A DNA stretch of 64,000 nt, taken from Corynebacterium resistens DSM 45100. Its GTDB lineage: Bacteria; Actinomycetota; Actinomycetes; Mycobacteriales; Mycobacteriaceae. The stretch covers positions 620,001 through 684,000 of the forward strand of contig NC_015673.1 of NCBI RefSeq assembly GCF_000177535.2, in the 5' to 3' direction. Of the stretch, positions 1 through 8,155 are shown piece after piece. The translations under genes were made by a program, and so were the position numbers. The notes beneath the pieces are model-generated. The model did no database searches, was not told the origin of the DNA, and saw only the letters and a program-made list of their open reading frames with translations. Positions within the stretch are counted from its first letter, which is position 1. Every line of letters starts with the position of its first letter.

Positions 1-153
1 ACGCACCTGCTTTGCGGTCTTGCGAAGGTACTTGTCCTTGCGCTTTTCCAGCTTCGCATCAGCCTTGGCCTCTGCCTTAGCCCTGAGCTTGGCCGCCTTG
101 TAGGCAGCCTTCTTCTCGTGGCGGCGCTTGCGCATCTTGCTGAGCAGTCCCAT
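1..153 (-). CDS. DUF6474 family protein (N-terminal part, cut by window edge)
   Basis: The reverse strand encodes MGLLSKMRKRRHEKK followed by a long Lys/Ala/Arg-rich stretch, open to the window edge. The start ATG at 151-153 is preceded by GGAGAATA, a good ribosome-binding site. The opening MGLL, the HEKKAAYKAAK segment and the very basic helical composition fit the actinobacterial DUF6474 family as I remember it. Its function is unknown. Only the first 51 codons are visible. The family match is from memory of the consensus, so it is tentative. Confidence 0.6.
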   Translation of the reverse strand, partial: MGLLSKMRKRRHEKKAAYKAAKLRAKAEAKADAKLEKRKDKYLRKTAKQVR

Positions 154-220
154 TATTCTCCGAACGTCTATCGCTAGCTTGTTGGTTTTCGGGTGTGCGA
201 CCTAGTGGTGCTTATTTCAC

Positions 221-233
221 TTTGACGCCTCGC
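221..233 (-). repeat. Weak copy of the dispersed GGCGTCGA-type motif
   Basis: The plus strand reads tttgacgcctcgcg. This is one of the weaker copies of the dispersed motif (CGAGGCGTCAAA on the minus strand), about 70 bases upstream of the DUF6474 gene and on its strand. Confidence 0.3.
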
Positions 234-357
234 GCTAACCGCGAGCCCGCTCTAGCCCCAGCGCGCGAAGAGAGCGGCACACGCTGCGACTAGAAAACAG
301 TTCTTTCTACACAATACTTCAAACCTAACGGGCACACTGTTCAGACTGCAGGCAAAG

Positions 358-2103
358 GTGCCCGCTAAACTGAGATGCATTGTGAGTTCGCATCCTTGCC
401 ACAGTGAAAACGATGTGAGTTTCGGAGAACTTCCGCCACTCACCGCCGCCGACCTCACGGGTTGTCGGCACCGTGCGGTTTTAAGGCACGCGTTTGGTGT
501 AATTGAGCCTACGCACGATGCGAGCGAATCTGGTTTGGAGCGGTTGGGGGCGCGGGCTGGGGCAGCCTTGCGGCGTCGAGCTGTAATGGAATTATTGCCC
601 ACCAAGGCTCGGTTGGGTGACAAAGTGACCTGGTCCAGGGTGGATGTGCCATCCGAAGACGGCAATGCTGTGGAGCTAACGCTGGAGGCCATGGCATCCG
701 GTGCCCGGGTGATTACCGGTGCGGTACTGGAAAACCCACACTTCAAAGTGCGCGTGGATTTCCTTGTGCGGATGGATCACCATGCAGGTTTCGATGATCG
801 GACCAGATATGCGCCTGTAGCTATTTCGAGTCACGCGGTTGCCCGGCCAGCTAAGAATAAAGCTCAGGCGGACTGCGCCATCGTCGATCTACCCGCGTTG
901 GGGCTAGCGAAGCCGATTGCCGTACCGTGGCGGCACCGCACTGTGGCTGGGGAGGGGCAGCGTGTTGCAATGGCGCACACAATTTTGCGCGAGTGGGGCC
1001 GTGCTGCTGACGAGGTGGGTTTCATCGGCCGCGCAGGAGCATCCCCTCGCATCCGATGCTTCTTCTATAACGCACAGGCTGTCATGCCTGGGCTCTTGGC
1101 GGCTCTGTCCGAGCCGATTCCTACCATTCCCAGCCGCGTGAAAGAATGCCGGACGTGTGAGTTCCACAACCACTGCCGAGCGCAGTTGTTGGAAACTGCG
1201 GATATTTCTTTGCTGCTACCGGGGGATAAAAACCGCAAGTGGCGTGAGCGTGGAATCAACACCCTGCCGGAACTCGTAGCTGCGGATTCTGGAGAGACAA
1301 GCGAACTGGCGCGCGCGTGGTTGAAAGGCAAAACCACGCTGCGACGTGAGTATTCCCGTTGGGTTTCCGATCCGCTGTTGTGGGGAAATCAGGAATTCGT
1401 GTTGACGGGTAAGCAGACTCCCATGGTCCGCGAACTAGAAAACCTCGTGGAGGTAGACGTGGACATGGAGGCTCACCCCAATCGCGGAACATTCCTGTGG
1501 GGCACCTTCGATGGCTCCCAGTACGTGGCCTTTAGCGATTTCTCCGCACACGGGGATGAAGGGCAGCACGTTGCCGAGTTCTGGGAGTGGCTGCAGCAGT
1601 CACGCAAGGCCGCCGAGGAGCGAGGAAAACTTTTCCGAGCTTGGGTTTATGCCGCCCAAGGTGAAAACCATTGGTTGCGCTATTATGCCCGCCAGTTCGG
1701 TGGTCGCGAGTATCGGGTTGAGGGCACAACCGGGTCGAGGATCATCGTTATGCCTTCGCTTCAGGAAGTCGAGGCTTTCATTAATTCCGACGCCTGGTGT
1801 GACATTTTTCAGGTCGTGCGGAAGGCCCTCGCTTCCAGCGACTCGTTGGGCTTGAAAACTATCGCTCCATTGGCGGGCTTCGATTTTAGCCAAGAAGGGG
1901 TCGATGGACGCGCGGCCGTGGACTTGTTTGAGAAAGCCGTGGGCGGGACAGGCAGCGAAGCTGCCGTGGCGAGGCGTACGCTGGAACGCTACAACGCAGA
2001 TGACTGTGTAGCCACCGCGAAGGTGAGAGCTTGGTTGCGGCGGGGCGCGCCGGGTGTGGACGAGGTGGCGTCGAACAAAAGAAGAGGTAGGGCCCCACAA
2101 TGA
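358..2103 (+). CDS. TM0106-type RecB-like nuclease with C-terminal RNase H-like domain
   Basis: 581 residues from a GTG start; in-frame GTGs at 382 and 415 are alternatives because the ribosome-binding site is weak. The N-terminal half resembles RecB/Cas4-like nucleases and carries a cysteine cluster CRTCEFHNHC near residues 264-273, of the kind that binds an iron-sulfur cluster in these proteins. From about residue 364 a DEDD/YprB-like ribonuclease H fold begins (VDVDMEAH) and closes with YNADDCVATAKVRAWL, the usual family ending. Both halves suggest DNA or RNA processing in the cytoplasm; the substrate is unknown. The last codons contain a copy of the dispersed GTGGCGTCGA motif. msrA follows 16 bases downstream on the same strand. 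Confidence 0.75.
   Translation: MPAKLRCIVSSHPCHSENDVSFGELPPLTAADLTGCRHRAVLRHAFGVIEPTHDASESGLERLGARAGAALRRRAVMELLPTKARLGDKVTWSRVDVPSEDGNAVELTLEAMASGARVITGAVLENPHFKVRVDFLVRMDHHAGFDDRTRYAPVAISSHAVARPAKNKAQADCAIVDLPALGLAKPIAVPWRHRTVAGEGQRVAMAHTILREWGRAADEVGFIGRAGASPRIRCFFYNAQAVMPGLLAALSEPIPTIPSRVKECRTCEFHNHCRAQLLETADISLLLPGDKNRKWRERGINTLPELVAADSGETSELARAWLKGKTTLRREYSRWVSDPLLWGNQEFVLTGKQTPMVRELENLVEVDVDMEAHPNRGTFLWGTFDGSQYVAFSDFSAHGDEGQHVAEFWEWLQQSRKAAEERGKLFRAWVYAAQGENHWLRYYARQFGGREYRVEGTTGSRIIVMPSLQEVEAFINSDAWCDIFQVVRKALASSDSLGLKTIAPLAGFDFSQEGVDGRAAVDLFEKAVGGTGSEAAVARRTLERYNADDCVATAKVRAWLRRGAPGVDEVASNKRRGRAPQ
2063..2083 (+). repeat. Copy of the dispersed motif, GGTGGCGTCGAACAAAAG
   Basis: Lies in the last codons of the RecB-like nuclease, read as Val-Ala-Ser-Asn-Lys. 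Copies in other genes are read in another frame (Gly-Gly-Val-Glu), so the conservation is in DNA rather than protein. Confidence 0.55.
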
Positions 2104-2119
2104 GCAGGAAGGAAAGCAA

Positions 2120-2857
2120 ATGAACCTGTTTGAAAAGATTGCGGCGCTGAATGCTAGCGGGCCATTTCGCGCGGAGCGGGTGACCGCGGAGACTGCGCTG
2201 AAGGGAGGTCGGCACCCGGTGTTGCCCGAACCACAGCCGAATGTGGTGTTGGGGACACCTCTGCAAGGGGTGGGGGATCCGGCGTGGAATCAGTGGTTAG
2301 AGCAACACGGCAGTGAGGTTGACCTGCAGGAAGTCGTGATCGGTGTGGGGTGCTTTTGGGGTGGGGAGAAAATGTTTTGGGGAGTCGAGGGGATAGTGGG
2401 CACTTCCGTGGGCTATGCCGGTGGCTTCACGGCGAATCCGACGTATCGGGAAGTATGCACCGGGCGAACCGGGCATGCTGAGGTAGTTCGCGTGGTGTTC
2501 GATGTGAAGGTGATTTCCGTGGAGGAAGTTGTGGCTATCGCGTTCGAGAATCACGATCCCACGCAGGGTGATAAGCAGGGCAACGATATCGGTACGCAGT
2601 ATCGGTCGGCTGTGTATGCGAGCTCACCCGAACAGCTGGCGCGGATTGAGGCTGCGATCGACGGCTGGCGGGGACGTTTCGCTGAAAAAGGGTTTGGAGA
2701 GATCACCACGGAAGTCGGGCTGTTGGGTGATTTCGGCGATGGGCGCTACTACCTGGCGGAGGATGAGCACCAGCAATACCTTCATAAAAATCCCGCCGGG
2801 TACTGCAATCACGGACCAAATGGTGTGAGCTGCCCGACGGGAGTGCTGGGAGAGTAG
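2120..2857 (+). CDS. msrA: Peptide-methionine (S)-S-oxide reductase MsrA
   Basis: 245 residues. The enzyme reduces methionine-S-sulfoxide in oxidised proteins, using thioredoxin. The catalytic motif GCFWGGEKMFW lies near residue 78. The conserved NPTY and the EVVRVVFD segment follow, and the C-terminal CNHGPNGVSCP carries the recycling cysteines. I chose ATG 2120 over an upstream in-frame start because GGAAGGAAAG lies just before it and the protein then begins MNLFEKI. It has about 30 residues before the usual MsrA core, as in other actinobacterial enzymes. It sits near sodA in a stretch rich in oxidative-stress functions. Confidence 0.93.
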   Translation: MNLFEKIAALNASGPFRAERVTAETALKGGRHPVLPEPQPNVVLGTPLQGVGDPAWNQWLEQHGSEVDLQEVVIGVGCFWGGEKMFWGVEGIVGTSVGYAGGFTANPTYREVCTGRTGHAEVVRVVFDVKVISVEEVVAIAFENHDPTQGDKQGNDIGTQYRSAVYASSPEQLARIEAAIDGWRGRFAEKGFGEITTEVGLLGDFGDGRYYLAEDEHQQYLHKNPAGYCNHGPNGVSCPTGVLGE

Positions 2858-3038
2858 TCTCCGGTGCGCACAGGGTAGATGCGGTGAGCCGAAGAGATGC
2901 CGCGAGTGTGCGATGCGCTTTGTTCAATCTTGGTGTGTTTTCTCAGCTTTGGTGAGGGATGTGGGGCCCGCAAAACCGAGTAATGAACTGCGAATCTATT
3001 GACTACATCGGTGGAGACGGGAGAATGTAACGCATCCT

Positions 3039-3076
3039 GAGAAATCGTTATCTAATCTTAATCTAACGATTTTCTC
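3039..3076. other. AT-rich inverted repeat in the msrA/lipoprotein intergenic region
   Basis: GAGAAATCGTTA (3039-3050) faces TAACGATTTTCTC (3064-3076) across a 13-base AT-rich loop. It lies about 60 bases beyond the stop of the minus-strand lipoprotein gene, in a 282-base gap that otherwise shows nothing recognisable. It may be a weak terminator for that gene or an operator. Confidence 0.45.
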
Positions 3077-3139
3077 AAGAGGCGCTATTTCTTCTTCGGA
3101 GCCAGTTTCTCCTGTTGGGCGGTAGATTGACCCTGCGGG

Positions 3140-3877
3140 TTAGTTCTTGGGCAAGTTTTGGTTCGGGATGCGACCTTCGGGCTGAACATGATCGCCTACC
3201 CAGCGGAAAGTGACATCGGAGTAGTAGTTCGGAGCTGCAACATTCGCTTCTCCTGAAGCATCCAAAGCTTCCCAGTCCCTCATGCGGACGGTTACAGAAT
3301 CATTATCGAATCCCAAGATGTCCGTCACTTGCTGGGGCGTATCGGAGCCGATACCGATGAACTTGCCCTTATGGAAGAGCATGAGCTGGGTCCGGAATTG
3401 GGAATTGCCCTGAATGGCTTGCTCGATCAGGGCAAAGCTGAGGTTTGAGCAGAGGTTGTAACTCACCTTGTCCGTAGTCTTCCAGCCGAACTTGTTTGGC
3501 GGCAGTTTGCCCATGTTGTTGATGATTTCGGATGCACTCTTTTGTGGGGCGCAATCACGTGGTGCAGGATTGCCCGGGTCAGGTTGGGGTGCAGGAGCGG
3601 GGTTGCCGGGATTGGGCTGGGGGGCTGGTGCAGGCGCTCCATTCTGGGAACCTTGGTTAGTTCCACCGGATGTTGAACCTACCTGTTGATTGGTTGTGGC
3701 ATGCCCACCAGAATTTTCCGCATCGGAGCGGGGAGCCGTTTCCTGTGTGCTGGTGGAAGGGGCTTCTTGTGCAGTGGGTTCGAGCTCTTCGTTGCCGCAC
3801 GCTACGCTGCCGAGCATCAGGCCTGCCAATGTGATGGTGGCTCCGATGGGTTTGATTGAGCGAGTGGTCATCTTCAT
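3140..3877 (-). CDS. LppP/LprE-family lipoprotein
   Basis: 245 residues. It begins with a short basic stretch, a hydrophobic segment and the lipobox LGSVAC (Cys about 27), so it should be lipid-anchored outside the membrane. A low-complexity linker rich in Ser/Thr/Gly/Gln leads to a tandem PAPAPQPNPGN / PAPAPQPDPGN spacer. The C-terminal domain starts near CAPQKSASE and contains FHKGKFIGIGSDTP and VTFRWVGDHV, as in the LppP/LprE family of mycobacterial and corynebacterial lipoproteins, whose molecular role is not settled. The ATG is preceded by GGAGGAAAACCCC. It appears to be monocistronic and is flanked by small inverted repeats. Confidence 0.8.
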   Translation of the reverse strand: MKMTTRSIKPIGATITLAGLMLGSVACGNEELEPTAQEAPSTSTQETAPRSDAENSGGHATTNQQVGSTSGGTNQGSQNGAPAPAPQPNPGNPAPAPQPDPGNPAPRDCAPQKSASEIINNMGKLPPNKFGWKTTDKVSYNLCSNLSFALIEQAIQGNSQFRTQLMLFHKGKFIGIGSDTPQQVTDILGFDNDSVTVRMRDWEALDASGEANVAAPNYYSDVTFRWVGDHVQPEGRIPNQNLPKN

Positions 3878-4205
3878 GGGGTTTTCCTCCGTTCGGAAGT
3901 TGAGTCAGTGGAGATGGTGTGTAATGCGGTGCGCGCAAGTGACCCAAGGGTTGTGTTCCCAACAGATCCACAAGCCGAGTGCGGAGCTGTCTTCCATGTG
4001 GGGGAAGTAGGGTCGCCATTGCGAACCTACTTACTCAAACGATCATGATCGAGGGGTGTAACGGCGAAGAAGCATCGTTATGCATTCTTGATTGAATCGT
4101 TTTCTTGCGTTTATTCGGTTCCTAAGGTGCTTTCGCCGGTAAGGCGAGCAAATGTGAGGGCTTTATTGTGGGAGTGCCCAGCGGTTTAGAAATGGGGGAT
4201 GCGGA

Positions 4206-4248
4206 CGCAAAATTCCCCTGCCACCTTGGGGAAGATGGCAGGGGATTT
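4206..4248 (-). terminator. sodA transcription terminator
   Basis: On the minus strand CCCCTGCCA and TGGCAGGGG form a strong stem, followed by AATTTTGC. It lies about 70 bases past the sodA stop and is the best intrinsic terminator in this gap. Confidence 0.7.
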
Positions 4249-4264
4249 GGTTCAGTTACCGCCT

Positions 4265-4306
4265 AAGTGTGATTTCAACTATTCGAATAGCAGTGAAATC
4301 TCACTA
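4265..4306. other. Long imperfect palindrome after sodA
   Basis: AGTGTGATTTCA at the left pairs with TGAAATCTCACT at the right, around a central perfect palindrome TATTCGAATA. It begins within 20 bases of the sodA stop and has no T-tract, so it is more likely an mRNA-stabilising hairpin or binding site than the terminator itself. Confidence 0.45.
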
Positions 4307-4319
4307 GGGACGGAAGCTG

Positions 4320-4922
4320 TTACTTAGAAGCAGCCTCGTAGCGCTTAGCAACCTCATCCCAGTTGAAGACGTTCCAGACAGCCTTGACGTAGTCAGCCTT
4401 CACGTTCTTGTACTGGAGGTAGAAAGCGTGCTCCCACATATCCAGAAGCAGCAGTGGGGTCAGGTTGATGGACAGGTTGCCCTGCTGGTCGGTCATCTGC
4501 TCTACAACTAGGCGACCAGCAACGTGGTCATAGCCCAGAACGGCCCAGCCGGAGCCCTGCAGGCCCAAAGCGGCAGCGCTGAAGTGATCCTTGAAAGCCT
4601 CGAAGGAGCCGAAGTCGCGGTTGATGGCCTCAGCCAGCTCGCCGGTTGGCTCGCCGCCACCGTTAGGGGAGAGGTTCTTCCAGAACAGGGAGTGGTTGGT
4701 GTGGCCACCCAGGTTGAAAGCTAGATCCTTGGAGAGTGCGGTAACAGCTGCACCAATGGTGCCGTTCTGGCGTGCTTCTTCCAGCTTCTCCAGCGCAGCG
4801 TTGGCGCCGTTTACGTAGTTCTGGTGGTGCTTGGTGTGGTGGATTTCCATGATCTCGCCGGAGATGTGTGGCTCCAGCGCGTCGTATGCGTAATCCAGTT
4901 GTGGCAGCTCGTACTTAGTCAT
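4320..4922 (-). CDS. sodA: Superoxide dismutase, Mn/Fe type
   Basis: 200 residues, the full length for the family. It converts superoxide to oxygen and hydrogen peroxide. Metal ligands are visible in HHTKHHQNYVNGAN, HTNHSLFW and DMWEHAFYLQY (the Asp and His of the last motif are ligands). It begins MTKYELPQLDYAYDAL. No signal peptide is present. The start is preceded by GGAAGGAAGC. The gene is divergent from ldh across a 281-base region with a clear inverted repeat, and an intrinsic terminator follows. The sequence alone does not settle Mn versus Fe; corynebacterial enzymes are usually Mn. Confidence 0.95.
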   Translation of the reverse strand: MTKYELPQLDYAYDALEPHISGEIMEIHHTKHHQNYVNGANAALEKLEEARQNGTIGAAVTALSKDLAFNLGGHTNHSLFWKNLSPNGGGEPTGELAEAINRDFGSFEAFKDHFSAAALGLQGSGWAVLGYDHVAGRLVVEQMTDQQGNLSINLTPLLLLDMWEHAFYLQYKNVKADYVKAVWNVFNWDEVAKRYEAASK

Positions 4923-5070
4923 TGTTGATGCTTCCTTCCGTCTTTCTTTCTTAAGTTCTATCGTCGACGCCCCGCGCTTTTACTGGCTATCACTTGTCAG
5001 TAGGCTAAGCTGCGGTTTTTCGGCTACGTGCTCCAGTGTGACTGTGAATAACAGCGGTTTCAAGCAGCTA

Positions 5071-5092
5071 TATTGAACATAAAAGTTCAATA
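5071..5092. promoter_or_regulatory. Perfect inverted repeat between sodA and ldh
   Basis: TATTGAAC and GTTCAATA, 8-base perfect arms separated by six bases, sit in the divergent sodA-ldh region about 110 bases before the ldh start. The shape is that of a dimeric repressor or activator site. I do not recognise the regulator. Confidence 0.5.
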
Positions 5093-5203
5093 AGTTGAAT
5101 TTTTACGGAAGGGAATCGTCCGGAACAGTGTGACGGCGCGAGATGTGTAGCGAACCAAAAACATACCAAGCATGAACCTTGTGTTCGGAGTAGCTTAGGG
5201 CGT

Positions 5204-6172
5204 ATGGAGCTGACCAGCGGAACCAAGATTGTCCTCATCGGCGCCGGCGACGTGGGGATCGCCTACGCCTACACCATCGTCAACCAAGGCCTCACTGATC
5301 ATCTAGCCATCATCGACATCGACGAACGTAAGACTTGGGGTCACGTTCAAGACCTCAACCATGCCGTGCCTTGGTCTGGGCACAACACCCGAGTCACCGT
5401 AGGTACTTACGAGGACTGCCGTGATGCGGCCATTGTGGTGAACTGCGCAGGAGTTGCACAAAAGCCAGGTGAAACGCGACTAGATCTCGTTGCACGGAAT
5501 ACTGACATCTTCCGATCGATCGTCGGCAATGTTATGGAGCACGGCTTCAATGGCGTGTTCATTGTGGCTACCAACCCGGTAGATATTTTGAGCTATGCCA
5601 CCTGGAAGTTCAGTGGCTTACCCTCATCCCGCATCATCGGCAGTGGCACGATTTTGGATACTGCGCGCTACCGCCATGCCCTCGGCGAATACTTCCAAGT
5701 CGCCGATACCAGTGTTCATGCCTACGTCATCGGCGAACACGGTGATACTGAGTTGCCAGTGCTCTCCGCAGGATCCGTCGCCGGGGTCGGACTAGCCAAG
5801 CGCCTTGCGCAGGTGAGCGAACGTGGATCGGAGGATGCAGAGGAGATTTTCGAGCGCACCCGAACCGCTGCCTACGAAATCATCAAAGCTAAAGGCTCAA
5901 CGAGCTTTGGTATCGGTATGGGGCTCGCCCGAATTACGCGGGCCGTGTTGCAAAACCAAGATGTCGTGTTGCCAGTATCTGCGCTGCTCGAAGGCGAGTA
6001 TGGGCGGGATGACGTATATATCGGGACGCCAGCGGTAATTAACCGCAGCGGTATTCGACATGTTGTGGAACTGGACTTGAATGAAGATGAAGCGCAGAAA
6101 TTCGATCATTCCGTCAGCGTGCTACGCGAAGTGATGGGTGAGGCGGGGTTGCTGGAAGTGGCGTCGGAATAG
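5204..6172 (+). CDS. ldh: L-lactate dehydrogenase
   Basis: 322 residues. It interconverts pyruvate and L-lactate with NAD(H). It shows the Rossmann motif GAGDVG near residue 14, [11 protein letters not shown] in the active-site loop with the catalytic Arg, [16 protein letters not shown], and GEHGDTE with the catalytic His near residue 179. The N-terminus ([16 protein letters not shown]) closely resembles the C. glutamicum enzyme. ATG 5204 is the only start that gives the normal N-terminus, although no strong ribosome-binding site precedes it. The divergent partner is sodA, so oxygen- or carbon-dependent control from the shared intergenic region is plausible but not shown. Confidence 0.95.
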   Translation: MELTSGTKIVLIGAGDVGIAYAYTIVNQGLTDHLAIIDIDERKTWGHVQDLNHAVPWSGHNTRVTVGTYEDCRDAAIVVNCAGVAQKPGETRLDLVARNTDIFRSIVGNVMEHGFNGVFIVATNPVDILSYATWKFSGLPSSRIIGSGTILDTARYRHALGEYFQVADTSVHAYVIGEHGDTELPVLSAGSVAGVGLAKRLAQVSERGSEDAEEIFERTRTAAYEIIKAKGSTSFGIGMGLARITRAVLQNQDVVLPVSALLEGEYGRDDVYIGTPAVINRSGIRHVVELDLNEDEAQKFDHSVSVLREVMGEAGLLEVASE

Positions 6173-6270
6173 AAAACAATGAGACCGGCCCGCGGGAAAG
6201 GCGCCGCTGACGTTAAAACGGGCTGCCCCCGCCGGTACGCCCGCTGCTTGGGGCGGTGGCGGCTAAACAG

Positions 6271-7167
6271 TTAAAGCCCCAAGAACTTCTTGATGGCTGG
6301 CATCTCTTCGCGCGCCTGGGCTAGGCCGGCTTCGTATGCACTGAGGAGACGGCGCAAGTTGCGATCACCGTTGGTGATTCGCATCGAACGGGGTGCAAAG
6401 ACATATGCGCGCCCTTGCCGTTCTAACTCGAAGATTTGCTCACGGACTTCGTTATACCGGTCATGTCGAGTGATGATTGAATCGACAAGCGCCGGATACT
6501 TGCGAAACATACGGCGCACTCCCCAATCCACGTGTCCCGGCTTCTTTCGATACGAGCGGGTGCGGGTTTGGATCACAAGGAATTTCTTAAAGCCATCCTC
6601 GATTGCCGAATCGATAGGAATTCCCCCGGTTGGGCCGAACGCCCCATCGAACCAAGGATCACCATCAATCTCGACCGGTGGCATGAAAAACGGTAGCGTG
6701 CTCGAGGCCTGAGCACGAATAAAAAAGTCCTGTGGGGTGTGAATATCCTCGCGTCCCCAATGCTTCGCTTCACCAGTGCGGGCATTGAATCCAGAGACTC
6801 GGTATTGCACCGGGGATCGCTGGAAATAATTCCAATCCAATTCCATGGGGTGCCCTGGAATGCCCGCAGCGCCATAGATGTACTGCGCGTTGAAGAAACC
6901 ATCGCCGCGCATCCATGTACGGAATCCACCGAAATTAGGGTCCGAAGGAAAAGTGGTGAATGTAGCGCGCATCCGCTCAGGATCGCGCGCAATGTAATAA
7001 GCCACGTGGGAGGTGGCGGCAGAATTTCCGCAGACCCATCCGAAATTGACATCGGCTTCCAGCAAAGCTTGAACCATTGCTGCGGAAAATACGGCACGCA
7101 TCGCGCCCCCTTCAAATACCAAGGCCGTATCGGTTACGTTTGGCGGGGGCGAAAGCGGTTTCTGCAT
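6271..7167 (-). CDS. Patatin-like phospholipase family protein
   Basis: 298 residues from the chosen ATG at 7167; an upstream in-frame start exists but adds only basic non-family sequence. The order of motifs is that of bacterial patatins: the oxyanion loop FEGGAMRAVFSAAM, the nucleophile elbow GNSAATS, and the catalytic Asp in FDGAFGPTGGIPI. The elbow departs from canonical GxSxG because the last Gly is Ala, though the Ser and the Asp-Gly are kept. There is no signal peptide or membrane segment, so it is probably a cytoplasmic lipid acyl hydrolase. It is convergent with ldh and divergent from the glycerophosphodiesterase gene. The substrate is unknown. Confidence 0.8.
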   Translation of the reverse strand: MQKPLSPPPNVTDTALVFEGGAMRAVFSAAMVQALLEADVNFGWVCGNSAATSHVAYYIARDPERMRATFTTFPSDPNFGGFRTWMRGDGFFNAQYIYGAAGIPGHPMELDWNYFQRSPVQYRVSGFNARTGEAKHWGREDIHTPQDFFIRAQASSTLPFFMPPVEIDGDPWFDGAFGPTGGIPIDSAIEDGFKKFLVIQTRTRSYRKKPGHVDWGVRRMFRKYPALVDSIITRHDRYNEVREQIFELERQGRAYVFAPRSMRITNGDRNLRRLLSAYEAGLAQAREEMPAIKKFLGL

Positions 7168-7324
7168 GCCAAGGTTGCGCACGCACTTAAGGCTACAGTG
7201 CCCTTTATTCTGACGCCCCGCGGGGCGCATTTCACCGCCACAGAATGGGGGAGGGCAGCCTTAACTGCTTTTAGGGGCTGGTATGTTCTGCGGAAAACAC
7301 GGGGGCGTACTAAGAATTAAATCT

Positions 7325-8098
7325 ATGAAGATTGTCGCCCACCGCGGAGCCTCCGGGGAACGCCCAGAGCACACCCTGGCTGCATACGAATTGGCTGTGG
7401 AGCGGCAAGCTGATGGCATGGAATGCGATATTCGCTTAACACGCGACGGGCAATTGATTTGCTTCCATGACCGCACCATTGAGCGCACATGTGTGGATTC
7501 AAACTTGCCGCGAACAACGGTCATCAGTGAGCTGACGTTGGCGGAACTACAGGAATTAAATTTCGGTACGCCAGAAGAACCAGCGCAAGTCCTCACGCTG
7601 CGCGAATTACTCGAACTATTCCTACAGACCCGTGCGGACGGTCGGGGCGTGGCGTCGGAACTATTTATAGAGACCAAACACCCCAACCGATACGGACCGA
7701 AGGTGGAGTACGCCTTGCAACAAGAGCTGCTGCGCGCCGGGTTGGCAGATAGCGAGGCGGTGCATTTGATTTCGTTTAGCCCGCAATCGCTAGTGCGCTT
7801 CAAGATGATTAATCCACGAATCCACCGAATCCTGCTGCGACGTGAATATCAACGAATGCTCAACCCAGGGTTGGAAGCACTGCACGTGGTTGATGCCCAC
7901 GGGTTGAGTGTGGCACGCGGAAAGATCCGGCCGGACATCATTGGGCGTTTCGGCGACGGTACCTACATGTGGACAGCGGATAAAGAAGATGACGTGCGTT
8001 GGGCCGCACGGCGTGGGGTGACATGGTTGGCGACCAACTACCCGGGAAGGGCACGAATGTGGCGCGATGACGAAAAACAAGCATTGCCCGGAAACTAG
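7325..8098 (+). CDS. Glycerophosphodiester phosphodiesterase
   Basis: 257 residues. It cleaves glycerophosphodiesters to glycerol-3-phosphate and an alcohol. The protein starts MKIVAHRGASGERPEHT, carrying the metal and catalytic HRG motif, then ECDIRLTRDGQLICFHD with the metal-binding acids and second catalytic His, and later FIETKHP. ATG 7325 gives the normal family N-terminus; the longer upstream reading adds unrelated residues. There is no signal peptide, so it is probably cytoplasmic. The DUF5926 gene follows 57 bases downstream on the same strand. Confidence 0.9.
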   Translation: MKIVAHRGASGERPEHTLAAYELAVERQADGMECDIRLTRDGQLICFHDRTIERTCVDSNLPRTTVISELTLAELQELNFGTPEEPAQVLTLRELLELFLQTRADGRGVASELFIETKHPNRYGPKVEYALQQELLRAGLADSEAVHLISFSPQSLVRFKMINPRIHRILLRREYQRMLNPGLEALHVVDAHGLSVARGKIRPDIIGRFGDGTYMWTADKEDDVRWAARRGVTWLATNYPGRARMWRDDEKQALPGN

Positions 8099-8155
8099 TG
8101 GCGCGAATGCCTTGCAATGATGAGCCCACGTGCACCTGAAGGTAAGATAAGCGCC

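Larger units (their letters stand above)
3878..4319. other. 442-base intergenic region between the lipoprotein and sodA
   Basis: No credible gene. It holds the leader of the lipoprotein gene, a perfect 12-base palindrome CGATCATGATCG at 4040-4051, two AATCGTT-like elements near 4070 and 4095, and two hairpins downstream of sodA (4211-4248 and 4265-4306). Confidence 0.6.

Noticed and set aside
6173..6270. GC-rich hairpin as an ldh/patatin terminator
   Set aside because: GC-rich sequence but the arms do not pair consistently and there is no T-tract.
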